Shown piece after piece: positions 46,222 through 59,732 of a stretch of DNA of 64,000 nucleotides. The stretch's first letter is position 1; each line of letters starts with the position of its first letter. The position numbers and the translations under genes are program-made. Below the pieces are notes generated by a model that saw nothing but the letters and a program-made list of their open reading frames with translations, was not told the DNA's origin and searched no databases. This DNA is from Glutinoglossum americanum (taxonomy: Eukaryota; Ascomycota; Geoglossomycetes; Geoglossales; Geoglossaceae), in NCBI GenBank assembly GCA_020080175.1, contig JAGHQL010000104.1, positions 26,019-90,018 on the forward strand. The letters are read 5' to 3'.

Positions 46222-47685
46222 GGTTTTGGTGGTGAACAGGAGTAAAGGATTGGGGATTGGGTGAGCGACGGGAGGGTCCCATTGTTAGCTTTGCCCATTT
46301 TCGCCGGTTCCGGACGTGGTTGCTTTTGTGCGAGCGCTAGCAGGTCAGCTGGCGCAGAGATTTGTCAGAGGATTGGCTGTTCCAGCGGAAAACCACTACA
46401 CCAACAATGCTTACTGCGTACAGAAGTAACCCCCACGAACACATGTATATTCCTTGCAAGTGGGGTTGGCTCTTATCGAGAGGCTGAGCAAGCCAGATAA
46501 TTTTCGGTTTTGTTTTGCCATTTTCCTTTTGCGGCCAAGCCTTCAGCCTCAATCGCTATCCCAAAGACTGCGACTAGGGCCAACCCCTCCACCCTGCAAT
46601 AGTTCATGCGCATGCACACGGATGCATGCACCTAAACAGGCTGCGATGTTAATTTTTTGCATATGGAGCCTCGCCTTGGGAACTCACAGAATGCTCGGGA
46701 AAAAATGACTTACAACCCTTATGGGTTATCCCCCCTCGCCAAGCTACCAAATTATGCAACGGTGGGAGAAAAAAAAAAACAGTTTTGTCCAATAAAAAAA
46801 GTCCATTTTCCGTAGGCTTAAAAAAAGTGCCCATGCGTGCCCGATCTAGGTTTACCCGCCACCGCAAAATAGAAGGCTCCAACATTAGAAATTTTATTTG
46901 CTTGCAGATAGCAACCCGAGCAGGAGGAAGCTGAGAAGAGAACGGAGGGGCCGGTCGATACTCCTAATAATGCTTAGAGCCTAACTTTTTAATTCCAACC
47001 CGCAAGTTTGTCTAATGAAGGAGAAGAAGAATTCAAAAAAGCCTCATGACGTCACCAATCAGATCTCCGGGGGAAAAAAAAATAGGGGGAAACTTGGATG
47101 TGGCTAGAAACAATAAACATCTTAGGACAATTGCCGAATCTGACGAGATTGACAAAATGACATAAAAATGGCAACCATCTCCAAAAGAGACCCCCTTACG
47201 GTGAAAGAGAACTATCCAAAGAAAGAACGTTTAATCCGCTGTTCGGTCTTCCCCTTTTTCCACAAATGAATAGAAACAAAATAAAGCAAATTCGGAAACA
47301 GAGCGTCAGCCATCCGTCTTGGCATACGCTGAATGAGCGAGTATATGAGGGAACCCGGATCCCGTCCGCAGTATCCGACAGATATAGAAGGAAACACAAA
47401 CAAGTTTCTTTTTTTTTCTTTATTTTTACCGGGTAGTTAGCCAATCCTAACGTGCATGCGTGCTGTCCATAAGCTCCTAGCGCTGTCTGTTGTTTAACCG
47501 ATATTGTCGGTGCTGATATCCGTTCGTTCGGGGAATATTCCTTTCCATCTGTGACTGTCTGTTTTGGGAATAAAGAAAGGGATAAAAAGTGTAGTGCGAA
47601 GCGAGGGTAGCCCCGGATGCACGCCGCCAGCGTGTTTGCTTGCCAGCGGCGACAACGACCGAGGGACCCAGTGAGTAAATCTCAA
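46222..47685. other. Intergenic, nothing recognised
   Basis: 1.5 kb with several A/T runs (46768-46800, 47404-47424) and no credible ORF. It contains the promoter of the dehydrogenase, where two ATTGG boxes (reverse CCAAT) lie at about 46250-46258, and the 3' flank of the zinc-finger gene. Confidence 0.5.
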
Positions 47686-48762
47686 TTACCCTCGGCTCCC
47701 CTGCCACCCATCCCCATGATTCCGCCTATGTCGGTGCTGGCCAGGCTCAGTGTACGCGGAGTATTGACCAGGTTCGGGTGCACGGCGGTGTGAACGTGTG
47801 CCTTGGCTGCTGCCGTTATCATTCCACGATGCGGTGTCGGTGGAAGGGGGTGAATATATATCGCCGCTGGTGACTGCGGAATGGTGGTGGCTGCGGCGGC
47901 TACGGTGGGTTGCTGTGTCGGTGATCATTGGATAAGACGGGTTTTCGATATCCATTGATGCTTGGAGTCCTTCGGGAATGCCAGGGCTGTTGTATGATAG
48001 CGTTGTTGCAGGGTGGTATTGGTGACGGCGACTCGCGCTGTCCAGTGCAGAAGGCGCTCCAGGGAGGGGGAAGCGTGATGTCGCATTGTCGCTGTAAGAG
48101 GGGTCGCCATAAGGGGGGCTGTATGGCTCTGGCATCCCAGCCTGAGACTGGATCTCGCCGGTGAGCCATACGTCTGTACCAACCGCTTCCCCGTAGATCC
48201 CCCCTAGCTGTGCAATCCCACCCTGGCTAGGATCCTGGGTAAATGAGCTAGTAGCAACGCCTTCATCTTGGCTTCCCCCAACCCGCCCGAAGCCATGGAT
48301 CTGACGGAGATGGTCCGACAACTTATCTGGTCTATACGCTCGCACGCGGCAAGACCTATCACCGTTGAGGTGACAATAGAACCACGCGTCATCCGGCGCA
48401 TCTCTCCTGACGGTGCAATGGTATTGCTGGTGGCGGTTCATGTCACCTATGCGCTTGAATGTATCACCGCAGCGGTCACAAGGGAACTTAGACTTCTTCG
48501 CGTCGCGGCTCCGGGAGCTGTCGTCTTGCGGAGAGGGGAGGCTGGCGCCACAGTCGCTGTTGAATGGAGGTTGAAGTCAGTGCCAATACGTTGCTATCGT
48601 TCGGCGGCGGGATACCTTACCATTTCACAGGAATACTGTGTTCTCGGCGACACTTGCCACTGTGTGAAGCGTAAGCAAAGCGTCTATAACGCACCTACTC
48701 AACCGGAGGAGGACCACCGCTTACCATTTCACGATTTTCTGCGTCTGGCTGCCAGTTGACAT
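47686..48762 (-). CDS. C2H2 zinc-finger protein with Cys-rich N-terminus
   Basis: Exons 48762-48725 (38 nt), 48659-48621 (39 nt) and 48556-47686 join in frame to 315 residues. The small exons supply KIVKC, GKCRREHSIPVKC and DCGASLP, a cysteine cluster of C-x2-C/C-x-C type. A finger follows (FPCDRCGDTFKRIGDMNRHQQYHC), then a second, divergent one (WFYCHLNGDRSCRVRAYRPDKLSDHLRQIH), and a long Pro/Ser/His-rich tail without domains. It is probably a nuclear DNA-binding regulator; targets are unknown. The second exon is symmetric: skipping it keeps the frame. Exons 1 and 2 end with the same GTGAAATG|GTAAG string. Confidence 0.78.
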
Positions 48763-50417
48763 GTTGTTGATTGAAAATGTATAACCGTTCACTCTCACAG
48801 TTTCTCACAGTTTCCCATCTCCCGCTACGCGGCCCATTTATAAGTTTCTCCTCAAGGCACTTCCATCTTTGTAGCCTCATTTTCCCATCGGAAAAGTCAA
48901 GGATGCTCCCGATTCTCCATGCAGATCTCTCTGGATAGATTCATATGCATTAAAAACGTTAGTTCTAAGCCAATCGCGAAATGACAGCACATTCCACTGG
49001 CCAAAGAACGAGCATATTAACTTGGAGAGGACACGGATAAAAGCCCCCGCCCTTTTTTAGGCGGGTGCTAACGGCTACCCCGTGGAAAGCCACCCCGAGC
49101 GATCCAATCACTGCGCAACCGGGTTCCTGGAAGTTTTTGACGATAAATGTGGGTAGCCTAGCGTTCAAAAAGCCTTGTTTTTAGCCAGCTACACAGGGGA
49201 TCGCGCTTTTTTATTTGCCACAGAGCTGGAATGCCATACTTGAGAGCACTTTCCACCGCGTTGCGCCCTACTGAGATACAGTATTAATTTACCCGACAAT
49301 TGACAATGAATGGAACGGTGAGGCTGGCAAACGAAAGGGCGATAAATAGCGGTCACTCCTCGCGGCTGAACAGTGAGCTGTTCATTTGTCAGGTTAAAGG
49401 GTTTGTCAGAGGACGCCCCTTTCTGCTGCGCCTAGCCACTGCCGAGAGAGCCGCAACGCTGCTATGTGGCACTGTGTAGCATGCCCGGGTGCGTGATCCT
49501 CAACCAATCCGCCCCACCGTTTTTCGCCTGTAGGGCTGAGCCTCTCAGCCTTGTCGCCATACCAGCTGTTATGAAGGGGCGTACACGATGCGGGAGGGAA
49601 TCCGAGACGTACGCATCGTGGAGAGATACGGGAAGACATGTCGAAAATTGGTGCTCCGATCGGTGTCGGCTCAGCTGTCGTCTCTGTTTTCTTCCGCCTT
49701 GGGATTGGGGGTTGCCGAGACTGGCCAACGTTATAGAGTGAGGCACACCCCGGAGAGTTGACGCGCAACATGCAAGAGCCAACCAACGAGCCACCATTTT
49801 CTTTTTCTTTTTCCGTGGTTCTATCCCCCATCCTTGCCGGGAATAATGGAAATGTGGGGTAATCGCTTCGTACTCGACAGCTTTTCTTTCTATTGACCTG
49901 GACATTACAGGAGTTAGTGCGCAAAAACATCGTGGAGCCATGGGTTGCGCGTGCTAGGAAGTGATCCTAACCATCGCAGGCGCTCCCGAGGCAACTATTA
50001 TAGCGTTGGGTAAGTGTCGCTGCATCACGACGAGAGTATTTAGGAGTGACTCCCATAACCACTGGGCTCGCCCCTAGAGAATAAAAAGAGGAAAGGGGAG
50101 AGAAATGGGTTTTACTGGCCAAACTCTAAACCGTCGTATCTGAGGAAGTGCTAAGTGATATTCAAGCGATTGTCCCTAGAAGACATAGCTAACTAGTTTA
50201 TTTCAAAAGCGCGCGAAGCCCCAGCAAAGGGAGCACAAAGGTAAATGAGGGTGGTCTACCAGAAACCCTCCATCAGATAAAACGGCAAGGAAAGAGTTAC
50301 ATATGCGGTACTGTTGTGCCGAGAACTGCCGAATGGATTCTGAACCCCACAAAAAGACTAGAAGGAAAGAGAAGTTTCGCAGGAAAACCGCCGTAGTACA
50401 AGGGGAAAATTTTTTTT
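48763..50417. other. Intergenic, nothing recognised
   Basis: 1.65 kb. Overlapping open frames on the minus strand at 49406-49941 have no family features and atypical composition. Promoter of the left zinc-finger gene and terminator of the right one should lie here. Confidence 0.5.
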
Positions 50418-51696
50418 TTACCAGTTTCCCATGTTCATAGAACCCCCTTGTTTTTGCGTTGTGTCGCAATCCCACCCCATACCATATCTCTCCCCTAACA
50501 GTTCTTGCTGGTTCAAGGTACTCGAGTAAATCTGTTTTGTCGGGAAACGACCTGCAAGCACTGGCTGCGATGGTGCGGGTCTGACTAGGTACCCAGACTG
50601 TTGCATAGGAGTGAAAGGTGCTGCAGGTTTCGTCCCGTATGCTTTCTCGGATAGCGAGGTACCCGCCGTGTCCGCGACAAGGCGCCGAGGCAGCCTATTC
50701 GGTGGAAGTCCAACCACTGGGGGCGTACTGTGTGGAGACGCGGCCTGGGGACCCGGTCGTTGGGTTTGGATGACCATAATCTGCTGGGAAGACGAGAGTG
50801 GGTGGGCTAGCTTTTCGGGCGCGAGCGCTGCTGTGACGGGGGGGTTGGCGCGCACAACACATCCCCCCTGGGATGCCTGGGGTGCTATCTGATTGGCAGG
50901 GCGCCTAAACCCGATGTTAAGGATGTTTGGGTGGGCATGGTGATTGTTCGTGACTTGACTCGACATCCCCGCCTCCAACGAACTTGGCGATCCCAAGGTG
51001 TAAATGCCGGGAGTGTAAGCCGTCTCGTGAGCTAGGAGGGTATCCGCTAGTATGCCCGGAGAACCGTCGCTGAAGTTGACTTTTTGCAATAGAATAGAAG
51101 CCTTGTCTTCTGGCATTTTATGCTTCTGGCGGAGGTGATCCTTAAGCTTGTCTTTTCTAGGAAATCCGTCCTGGTGAGAGCAACCCACCAGGGGGCAATG
51201 GAAGCGCAAACCGTCTCCATGGACAGACGATTTATGCCTTTTGATGTCATATGAGCGGCTGAATATCTGCCCGCAGTTAGGGTAGTCGCAGATAGTTGAG
51301 GTCATTGGATGTCCAGGGCTCTCGGCTGGAGCGAGATTGCTATTGTCCCGCTGGCCAGTTGTTGGCCGAATGAGGTTTGCGGAACTGCATCTTCAAGTCA
51401 GCTGGCGAATATCTAATGGGAATTCTAGGCGTGCTAAAGACATACCTAGGTATATTCTCGCAAGGCGCTTCCCCGACCGCGAATGCAGACGTGGAAAAGT
51501 GGGATGGCGGCGGGTTGATAGGTAAAGACGCCTGCGCGATAGGGTTTAGTTCCGTATTGAGGGGGAGCTGAGTGAAGTTATAATGGTGCGGATATTCCAT
51601 GGCCAGCCTATTGCATGTGCTCGTGCTCCACTGGTTGGGTTGGAGGCTGTAGCGTCGTTGGTGATTGTCGTCGCGTCGGCAGTCGTTCGGCTGCAT
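50418..51696 (-). CDS. C2H2 zinc-finger transcription-factor-like protein
   Basis: Exons 51696-51446 and 51390-50418 join in frame to 407 residues; the 55-bp intron has a ctgac branch site. After a Gln/Pro/Ser-rich N-terminus there are two C2H2 fingers: ICDYPNCGQIFSRSYDIKRHKSSVH and HCPLVGCSHQDGFPRKDKLKDHLRQKH. The rest is low-complexity Pro/Gln/Ser. The second finger resembles that of the neighbouring zinc-finger gene (DKLxDHLRQxH), so the two may be old paralogues. The start codon is the first in-frame ATG, and no acceptor is seen just upstream. The role is probably nuclear transcription control; targets are unknown. Confidence 0.8.
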
Positions 51697-53414
51697 GTCT
51701 GCGAGAGTCGTCGATGATGGTCTGGGGATTCAGACTCGAGGAAAAGCCAAGTCACCATTTTAATAGAAGCATCGCAGCGATTAAGCCCAACAGGTTGGGC
51801 CATCGTCGCATCCACGAGAGATGGGTTGACACGAGAGCACATCTTGTCAGCCAATTAAGGACAGACACGCCCACAGTGACAACAGAGCGATCGAGTTGAG
51901 AGGGACTTTAAAAGGGACGCTGGCAGACACTCTCCCGCCCTCTCGAAGGGGCAGTGAGACTTTGCCCTTCCCCCGTTCTCCCGTCCCGCGTAGGCCAGCT
52001 GCGCGCGGGCCCGCGAGGTTGATGGTGGTGATCAGAAAGGCCTTGCACAAAAGGTAGCGTATCAGCCAGGCAAGCCGAGAAGCGGAAAACGATGCCGGTT
52101 GAGGCACACCCCCCAAGGCGTATCGAGACTGGGTGATCCATCCTGATGGGTGACTTTCATTTCAGCCTTGCATAAGTGAGGTGGTGAAACGCCACGAGAA
52201 GGGATCTCGATTGATAATTTGTGCTCGGAGGCGGAGTAAGGGTGTGGATAGCTCATCGGAAGGGCCCCCACTAGCAATCTCCGAGCTGAGCCGAGGGCTG
52301 CTGGCTTTCGTGGGGCGCGCAAAGGGCAAGTGAATTGGCCTTTCTTCTCTGATGTGTTCGCCGGGATTTGCTAGCTGGCAGACTGGTGTCGACTTTTGTT
52401 GAGATCTTGAGGTAGCTCTTGGCACTGTGATGAAGCCTCTTCCCCCTACATTATGCAAAGTGATGGGCTTAATCAGGTGCCGAAAAGTACATGCGAGGAA
52501 GTACCCGCGTCCAAGCCACGTCCCATCGCTAGGCAGAAAATGAGGCTGCAGGGAAAAATTCACCGATTTGGGCGGGACGATGTGCTGGCAGACGTTTATA
52601 GAAATCATCATCTCATGCCTTTTATAAATCTAAGCTGTGTTGACTCGAAAATCCCCGGGCCCTCGTTGTCTCCCTCAACAGGCTACAGCGCCAACACCTA
52701 GGTTGAGAAGAGAGGCCGCCCGCTCTATGACGCCAACTACCTTCGGAGGTGGCTATGGTGCTTGTCTTTACCGCTTTACTGACGTGTGGTAACCTCCGTC
52801 CACGTCATACCAGAGTCCACCCCAACTCAAACATGTTTCCGAAAACGTATTGCCCCGACCACTTTCACCCAACCAAAATTCTTCTCATCGACTTCCACCA
52901 TTCAGTGTTTGGTGTGGTGGTTTATGCGAGCGATTCCTACCATAGAAGTGAGTCGAAGTTCAAGGAAGCTCCTTGTTGGTCCGATTACGCGGCGTGGCAA
53001 CATCGGTGACTCGATAGTTTTGCGCGTGTATGCAGAGTGAATTCTCACGAAGATGCCTTCCAGAGAAACGTTTAACTCATAGGTTTCCGCTAGATGGAAC
53101 ACGCAACCTCTTGAGGCTTACGTGCAGAATGGTTAGGTTGGCGGTGAGGTTAAACCATCCCAGTCCCATTGAGAAGCCAAAAATTTTGCGAGTGGAAATT
53201 TCTTATTTTAGTTCTCCCATCCAATTACTACGTAGTAGCTACACTAGGAAATAAAAAAAGAAATGGGAAATAGGGGGAGACTGCACGGCCAACATGTAAC
53301 CGGGATACAGAAACCTTTGCATCATCTAAAGCCCACTCCAAAATGCTCTCCCGAACCCCTCTCCACACAACAATAACGCTCAGGGGTCCCGGGATCTGCC
53401 AATAGCAGAGGCCA
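51697..53414. other. Intergenic, nothing recognised
   Basis: 1.7 kb. A 149-codon frame at 52162-52611 (-) has no family features. Promoter of the zinc-finger gene at the left, terminator of BFR1 at the right. Confidence 0.5.
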
Positions 53415-55202
53415 TCAAACCTTTTCTTCAAGCGTAATGCTCTCAACCCCGCCAGTAGCTTCCGAAATCTCATTTCCATCCTCGTTTGCGGGACTTGCAG
53501 GATCGCTACCAGCAGTAGTCTTACCTTTCTTCGCCCCGTCCTTGTTTCGGCGACCACCGGACAACGACTGTGGAGGGGTGCCGGGTCCTAGAGGTTCGGC
53601 CTCAAGCCTTTCAATCTCTTTCTGTGCCCTTGCAATATTCTATAGAAATCTTGGATTAATCTCCCGCGCTACGCGAATATTGTCGATTGGGTTGCCTCAC
53701 CTCCTTCGTCTTCTCGGCCTGGTCCACCTTCCACTGTTCAAGTTTTTGCTTAAGCTTCTCTACCACATGCGGAACACCTGACTGGCTCATGGGCGGCTCA
53801 ACGCGGACCTTAGCCAACTCCTCCAAAACACCGATACTTAGGGAGAACTTGCCGCCCTCCGCAGCAGCTCCTCCCTTCCTCACTTTTTTACCCTTCTTCC
53901 CTTTAATGCCGACAAAGTACTCATCCTCGCGATCTTCCTTCTTGATGACCCTTGTCCCCGTGAGGATTGGGTCATCGACAGTCCTTGAGGCTTGGGCTGC
54001 AAACTTGCTAGGTCCGGAGGATTTGGCTGTCCCAACATAAGATGGGTCAAAATACCGAATTAAGCCTTCGGCAGTTAAGATCTCATCCATGTAGGCCGGC
54101 TCGCTGGCCTCCTCTAACTTCTTGTCCGCGATCTTTCTCCGCTTCTCGCGCTCATAGTTTTCTCGTTCCGCCTTCTGTCGCTCTTTACGCGCGAGGAATG
54201 CTTGGTGCTCGTAGTCAGCATAAGCCTTCTTCTGGGCGTAAAAATCATCCTTAAGGGCACGGATCGCGGAGTACTTTTCCTGCTGCTCCGCCTGGATTTT
54301 TGTCCGCTCGTCCCGGAGTGAGCTGATGTTCTTATGGGCTTCATCTTGCTCTGCCCTAATATCATCAAGCTCCTTCGCAATGGCGGTGTATCTCTCATTC
54401 ACCGCCTTTGCCTCTGGATCCTCCAACCCTTTACGGAGTTCCTTCAGTTGTGTCTTGATCTCGTCAATACCCTTCTGTGCTTCCTCGAAGCCTGCAAAGC
54501 CCTTCCTCTGCTTGCGGAGATTAGACATGTCTGACAAAGCCTTCTTTTCATCAACTAGTTTCATAGTCCCAGTGTCCACCTGCTTTTCCAGACGCTGGAT
54601 CTCGCGGTCGATTTCTTCAACATTCTTAAAAGGGACGCGGCTCTTAGCTGTGTTCTGTTCGGCGATGCGGGACTTGAGGGTAGCATCGAGGCTTCGGATC
54701 TTCTCCTGTAGGCTGCCCTTCGAAGCCTTGAAACCTTGTTGCTGCGTACGGAGCTTGGTAAGCTGCGACCGGAGTTCTGATTGTCGTTGAGCAGTCGGTG
54801 AACCTTTGTTTGGTTGTGCAAGGTTGACTTTATCTCTAATAGCATTCTGTGGTGAATTAGCGATCGTAGATAGCAAATGCAGGGGTGAAGAGATGAAGAT
54901 AAAAGTCCATGGTGATCAACCATCCAGTCTCGAGAACAAACCCGCGGTGGCGGCGCCTGCAAGTAGGCGCTAGGTTGCAGCGTGCAGGCTTGAAGGAAAG
55001 CACCACAGCAATGTAGCTAAACTCTGCCAAGGAGCAAATGACATACCAATCTTTCCATAACAGCAGCATGTTCCTTCTCGGTTTTTGCAAGATTGGCTTT
55101 GAAGGCCTCTTCGTCCGGCTTCTCAGGCCTGTTTGTCCTCTTTTCTGCTGCCACATTTGAGGGCGATACTGCCGTGGCTGATGGCGTCACTCGGTCGCCC
55201 AT
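53415..55202 (-). CDS. BFR1: Bfr1-like nuclear segregation/mRNP protein
   Basis: Exons 55202-55047, 54846-53701 and 53639-53415 join in frame to 508 residues. The protein is nearly all coiled coil, rich in Lys/Glu/Arg/Gln (QLTKLRTQQQGFKASKGSLQ, EEIDREIQRLEKQVDTG, RKQRKGFAGFEEAQKGID), then AFLARKERQKAERENYEREK and a conserved AYMDEILTAEGLIRYFDP. The C-terminal part has FVGIKGKKGKKVRKG and KFSLSIGVLEELAKVRVEPP. Bfr1 in yeast associates with polysomal mRNPs and affects secretion and chromosome segregation. It is divergent from the RPB5 gene with 207 bp between start codons. No breaks are seen. Confidence 0.9.
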
Positions 55203-55409
55203 GACTGCGGTATTTGAATGATTTCAATTGGTAAAAGAACTGTGGTATGAGGTGATGGATATTAAGTCGTCTCTTAAACGAAATGTTTTTTGTGGGGACA
55301 GATTGACGCCTCGCCGCTTTAACTATGTATGCGAGTTATCGCAGCCTATTCAGCAAATTTTCATCCATCACGACATCGCAATCCGATCTATCACACCTGA
55401 GACCGAGAG
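55203..55409. promoter_or_regulatory. Divergent promoter region of BFR1 and RPB5
   Basis: 207 bp between the two start codons; both genes must be driven from here or from within the neighbouring gene. No clear TATA box is seen. Confidence 0.7.
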
Positions 55410-56259
55410 ATGAATAACGACAACGAAGACAAACAGCTGGCTGAGGCCGAGCGCGAAACGACAAGGCTGTGGCGTGCGTGGCGAACTGTCAAGGAGATGT
55501 GCCTGGACAGGGTATGTAAACCCTCCTCAACAGGATCACGATGAGGGAGTGAGACCATCCCATCCTATCCGCATACTAACACTAGATATCAGGGCTACCA
55601 AATTTCCGATGATGAAGTCCGTATCACACTAGACGAGTTCAAAGCTATGTTCACAGATGCGAATGGATACCCAGAGTACGCGAGCACCCCCCTCAGCTTT
55701 CTCGTCTGTCAAGTGTTAATCTCACTACCTTAGCCGTAAGAAAATGCAATTCTCAGCGGTCCCAACTGAAGCCATGGTTCAGAGATACTCCATCCCCGTA
55801 ACGGCCACACAACCCAACCCACCACCACCGCAAATCGGAACAATTTGGGTAGAGTTCGTTGGCGAGCAGAGTATCGGCATCAAACAGATGCGGGCTTTTG
55901 CGCACACCATCGATGATAATAACTTTATGACCGGCATCATAGTCACCCCATCATCTATTACCCCAGCAGCCCTCAAAATCATCCCCACAGTGCTCCCCGC
56001 CGTCATCGAACACTTTCTTGAGCAAGACCTACTAGTCAACATCACACATCACGAACTTGTACCCAAGCATGTACTATTGAGCAGGGAGGATAAGCAAAGG
56101 CTTCTAGAGAGATATCGGTTAAAGGAAAGCCAACTGCCGCGGATCCAAGTCGGAGATCCTGTGGCGAAGTATCTAGGGCTACGGAGAGGGCAGGTGGTAA
56201 AGATCATTCGGAAGAGCGAGACTGCTGGGAGATATGCTAGCTATCGATGGGCTATATGA
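55410..56259 (+). CDS. RPB5: RNA polymerase I/II/III shared subunit Rpb5 (RPABC1)
   Basis: Exons 55410-55511, 55593-55675 and 55734-56259 join in frame to 236 residues. The N-terminal jaw domain shows [20 protein letters not shown], split by an intron after DR. The conserved C-terminal domain reads [20 protein letters not shown], then [24 protein letters not shown] and [19 protein letters not shown], then [12 protein letters not shown]. This subunit is part of all three nuclear RNA polymerases and contacts downstream DNA. The length is slightly above the yeast protein (215). All signatures are intact. Confidence 0.96.
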
Positions 56260-59200
56260 GCGGGCTAAGTTAACTCCACTGGCGATACTGGCGCGCGGAG
56301 GTTTCGGAAGTTTGTACTATTCAAGGGGAACAATATTTTTCTGTTTGCGGCGTTCAGAGTACAAAGAGTGGATTTACTACTACCAAGCTGTTAGATACAC
56401 CACTTAAACTAAATGGTCTGGCGTGTCTACCCGCATTAGCTATGTCACCATTGGCCTTATAATCTAAACCTTCGACCCCTCGTTTCCTTCAACTGTTTCT
56501 AACAAACTTCAGATTAACCCGACTAAACAGACTCGCACAACTAACGCTACTGCGCCACCAAGTCTACGTCTCCGCAGTCCCAACACCCATGAAAAGCGTG
56601 CGCTCAGTCTTTTGCCTCAACACCTTATTATACAACTAGTTGAAAGGGGGCGACAAAACGGGAAGCAGGAGTCTGCCACGGGAAGGGCGTCCATGGCCGC
56701 TCTCCGGGCTCTCCCCCCTACGTTATCCGCAATAGAAAGCATCACGACAAAGTAATGTATGGCTCCACCCACCCCACACACGCATAAGACCCGTCCCCAG
56801 GCCCAGCATCCGCCGTAGGATCCGGCACGGCATAGATCCTATGTATCGGCTATTTTTGTTGATAAGTACCGCTTTCAGAAGGTCTTCCGTGGGGTGCAAG
56901 TCCAGCAACTCAGCCTTTGCCATCATATAAAATAAAACCCTCGTCAGCCAATAGATGAATACCCCCGGCAATGCCGCCATTTTTGCCACAGAATCCTCTA
57001 GGATATCTGGATTCAACGCATTCCCCCTCTCTGTGGAGATCCTCATCTCTTCCAGGCCGCTTCTCCCCGGTGCCGCTGAGGATCCTGGAGATGTGGCGGG
57101 AGAGCTGCGATGGAGCGGGGAACCGGCGCCCCGAGTCGGGCGGAGCGGCGGCCGAGTCGCCAAGGCTTCCCCGCCCGCATAAACGAGGTAGCCTCGGCCG
57201 AACAACCCGCCCGACCCTTCGAGAATAAAGGGTTTTCCAAAAACGCTGATGCCTGCACACAGCCAGTCGCAAACTTTTAATATATTACTATCCGACACCG
57301 CGCGGCGGTCATAGGAGATAAGATATATTATTCCCGTTCCAGCTTCGGGGCTCACGGAATCGTTTCACAACTGAGGGGTGTCCGGCCAGGTACCCAGGCA
57401 TCTCGAGGCTCGGTCCTACATTTACCGATTACTTTTTTTAAGGAGCCGCATAAATACGGGGACTAAAAAGGTCTCGCCAGGGTCTTTTTCAATATGCATA
57501 CGCCCCTTCGAGCGACTGCGTGGTGATTATGCCAAAATATAGGGCGTTTAGTGTTATAGCAATCCTGCGCCCAAGGCGATTTTAGTGCCATCGCCATAAA
57601 AAAAATCGGTATAATTAAGTCAGGCGTTGGCGGGCTTAGATCCTTTGACGTAAAATATCCCTCGTGATGCGCCTCCCCCTTGACTGCGGCTACATTCCAA
57701 TAATGGTTCCCCAGAACGCAAACCAACAACTTACGAGATACAAGTCACCTTTCTTCCGGATATATATTCGCAGGCTAGCTATTTGAGCGGAACCCAGATA
57801 ACTGGTTCGGCTCCGGGCCCCCCATGGGGCTTGACGAGGCTCGGTAGGATAGTGCCTTGGATTGATTGGGTAGGGTTAGGTGAAGTTCCATCTCCCTGGT
57901 GGAAAGCCACGCACCCCAGTTTTTCTAGGCTGGGATTGCGGGGTGGTGTTGGAGAGTGGCTTGTTGGCTCACAAAGAAGTCAGGAATCTCCCGCATTCAG
58001 CAAAGAATGGAATGTGGCGTGCCTTCATCCATACATATACATATATTAATTACGGCTGGGGCCAGCGCCGCAAACTCGGCCTCGCTGCCAGTTTATGGTG
58101 CAGCCTCCTTTGGGATCTCGCCCGGAATCCAGCGGTTCCGGGGTAGTTAGCTATAGCTCCAATCCATTCTGTTTCATATGTTGTACGTAGTGAGCTAGGC
58201 TGATAACTGTTCCTTTAACACTAGGTGAGAAATGCGAGGGCATACCTTGCCTTTTGCCTCTTGTGGGGGTAGGCAAGGGCATCTTTGTGCTCAGCTGTCT
58301 AGGGATTATGTTTGTGAGTCATTAGTCCCTCGGGACGGTGAGCAGACGTGGTTAGCTTGTTGACTACCTACATAGGGGTGCCCACTAGATAGTTGGATGA
58401 ATGGCACATTAACTCTCAAGCATCAAGGCAACCAACCACGAACCAGATCACCTAGATCACCCAGAGGATGAGAAGCCCAGAGACCTACCCGGCCCCTTTC
58501 TCATGGGGGCCGCGCATGCATTTCAGCCTCCGTAAGCCCGCGGTTAAGCTTGCCTCGTGCGGAAAGCTTTGAGAGGACAAGATGAACGAGTGGTTGGCCG
58601 TGGACGTGGAAAAAGTGCAGAATATAGGATACATATCTATACTCCGACGTACAAACCACACAATGTCCCGCACATACTGCGCACTAATAGACCCCAGGCA
58701 TCGACTTTAATATAAGGCAGAGCAACCTAACCAATCAGGCACCTATAAACCCTAGTTACCCATTCAGCTGCGGTACCTACTAATCCGCAAAACCTTAACT
58801 GACCCCACACATCTATTCAGCTCCAGTTACCTGAGCCCCATGAGGCACGGTCAATTGCCTGGGCAGTCGCCCGATTTATGTCAGAGCTTAGCTAAAAAAT
58901 CTGTCATGGAATAACCAAGTTAGCAACCCGCTGACTAGGTCGGGAGCCGAAGAGAAAACCCATTGAAACCATGAGACCATATTACACTCACACTCCATAT
59001 CTATCGGGTCACTGGCCGTGCCGTATTCCTGTAGGCGGGGATGGAGGCCGTCCGCTTCGAGAAGTGATCAGTCTCATCAGCATCGCCCACTCCGACTGGA
59101 GGTCGCTGGTTGGCATGCTTACTAAGCCCCACCCACAACCCATCCCACATTCCGTCAGCCTGCGGTAACTTAGCAAACAACACGTCAAACTTGGGGTTAG

Positions 59201-59732
59201 CCGGAAACGGAGAGTTGGCGTTTATTTGCCTTATCATCTAAAGTCTTTTACCTACTCTATTTCCCTTCCCAGGCATGTCGTCCGGCCATGGTATGGTTAT
59301 TGCCCAACCGACTGACGTAGATTCCACGGAACCGGATACCCCCAAAGCAACACCGCCGTTATGGCACTCCTATAATGGCTCATTTTGGTACCCTTGGAGA
59401 TTCCATACAAGCCTCAGCCCTAGCCGTGCTGATATCACAGTGGCGGATCCCATGATCCTATTTGTTCACTAATTGATATAGCCTCAACCCTCAAACTTCC
59501 TGACCCTTGCTCTGGCAGTGTAAGATCAGGATGACGGATGATTGACCTCACTTGCGCCTCGGCCTCTTCTTGACTATATGTTTGTTTTGTTTACCCCCTG
59601 GATGAGGCGCTGGGCTTCGATGGGAACTTTATATATTTCCTCTAATGTTCTCACCCTTCCAGTTATCTACCAACAGGTAACGACAGACAGGCAAAGAATT
59701 CCCATTGGCCCTTTATCAACACAGCGCAAATA
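56260..59732. other. Long gene-poor stretch, nothing recognised
   Basis: 3.5 kb without a supported gene. A 210-codon frame at 56723-57355 (-) has two competing open frames over the same bases and no family features. Other frames at 57783-58150 and 58971-59168 also lack support. Confidence 0.5.

Noticed and set aside
49406-49941. Two overlapping minus-strand frames of 174 and 159 codons
   Set aside because: They overlap in different frames, have no family features and no supporting splice or start context.
56723-57355. 210-codon open frame on the minus strand
   Set aside because: Two other minus-strand frames are open over the same bases, composition is biased to Gly/Arg/Pro and no family motif is seen.
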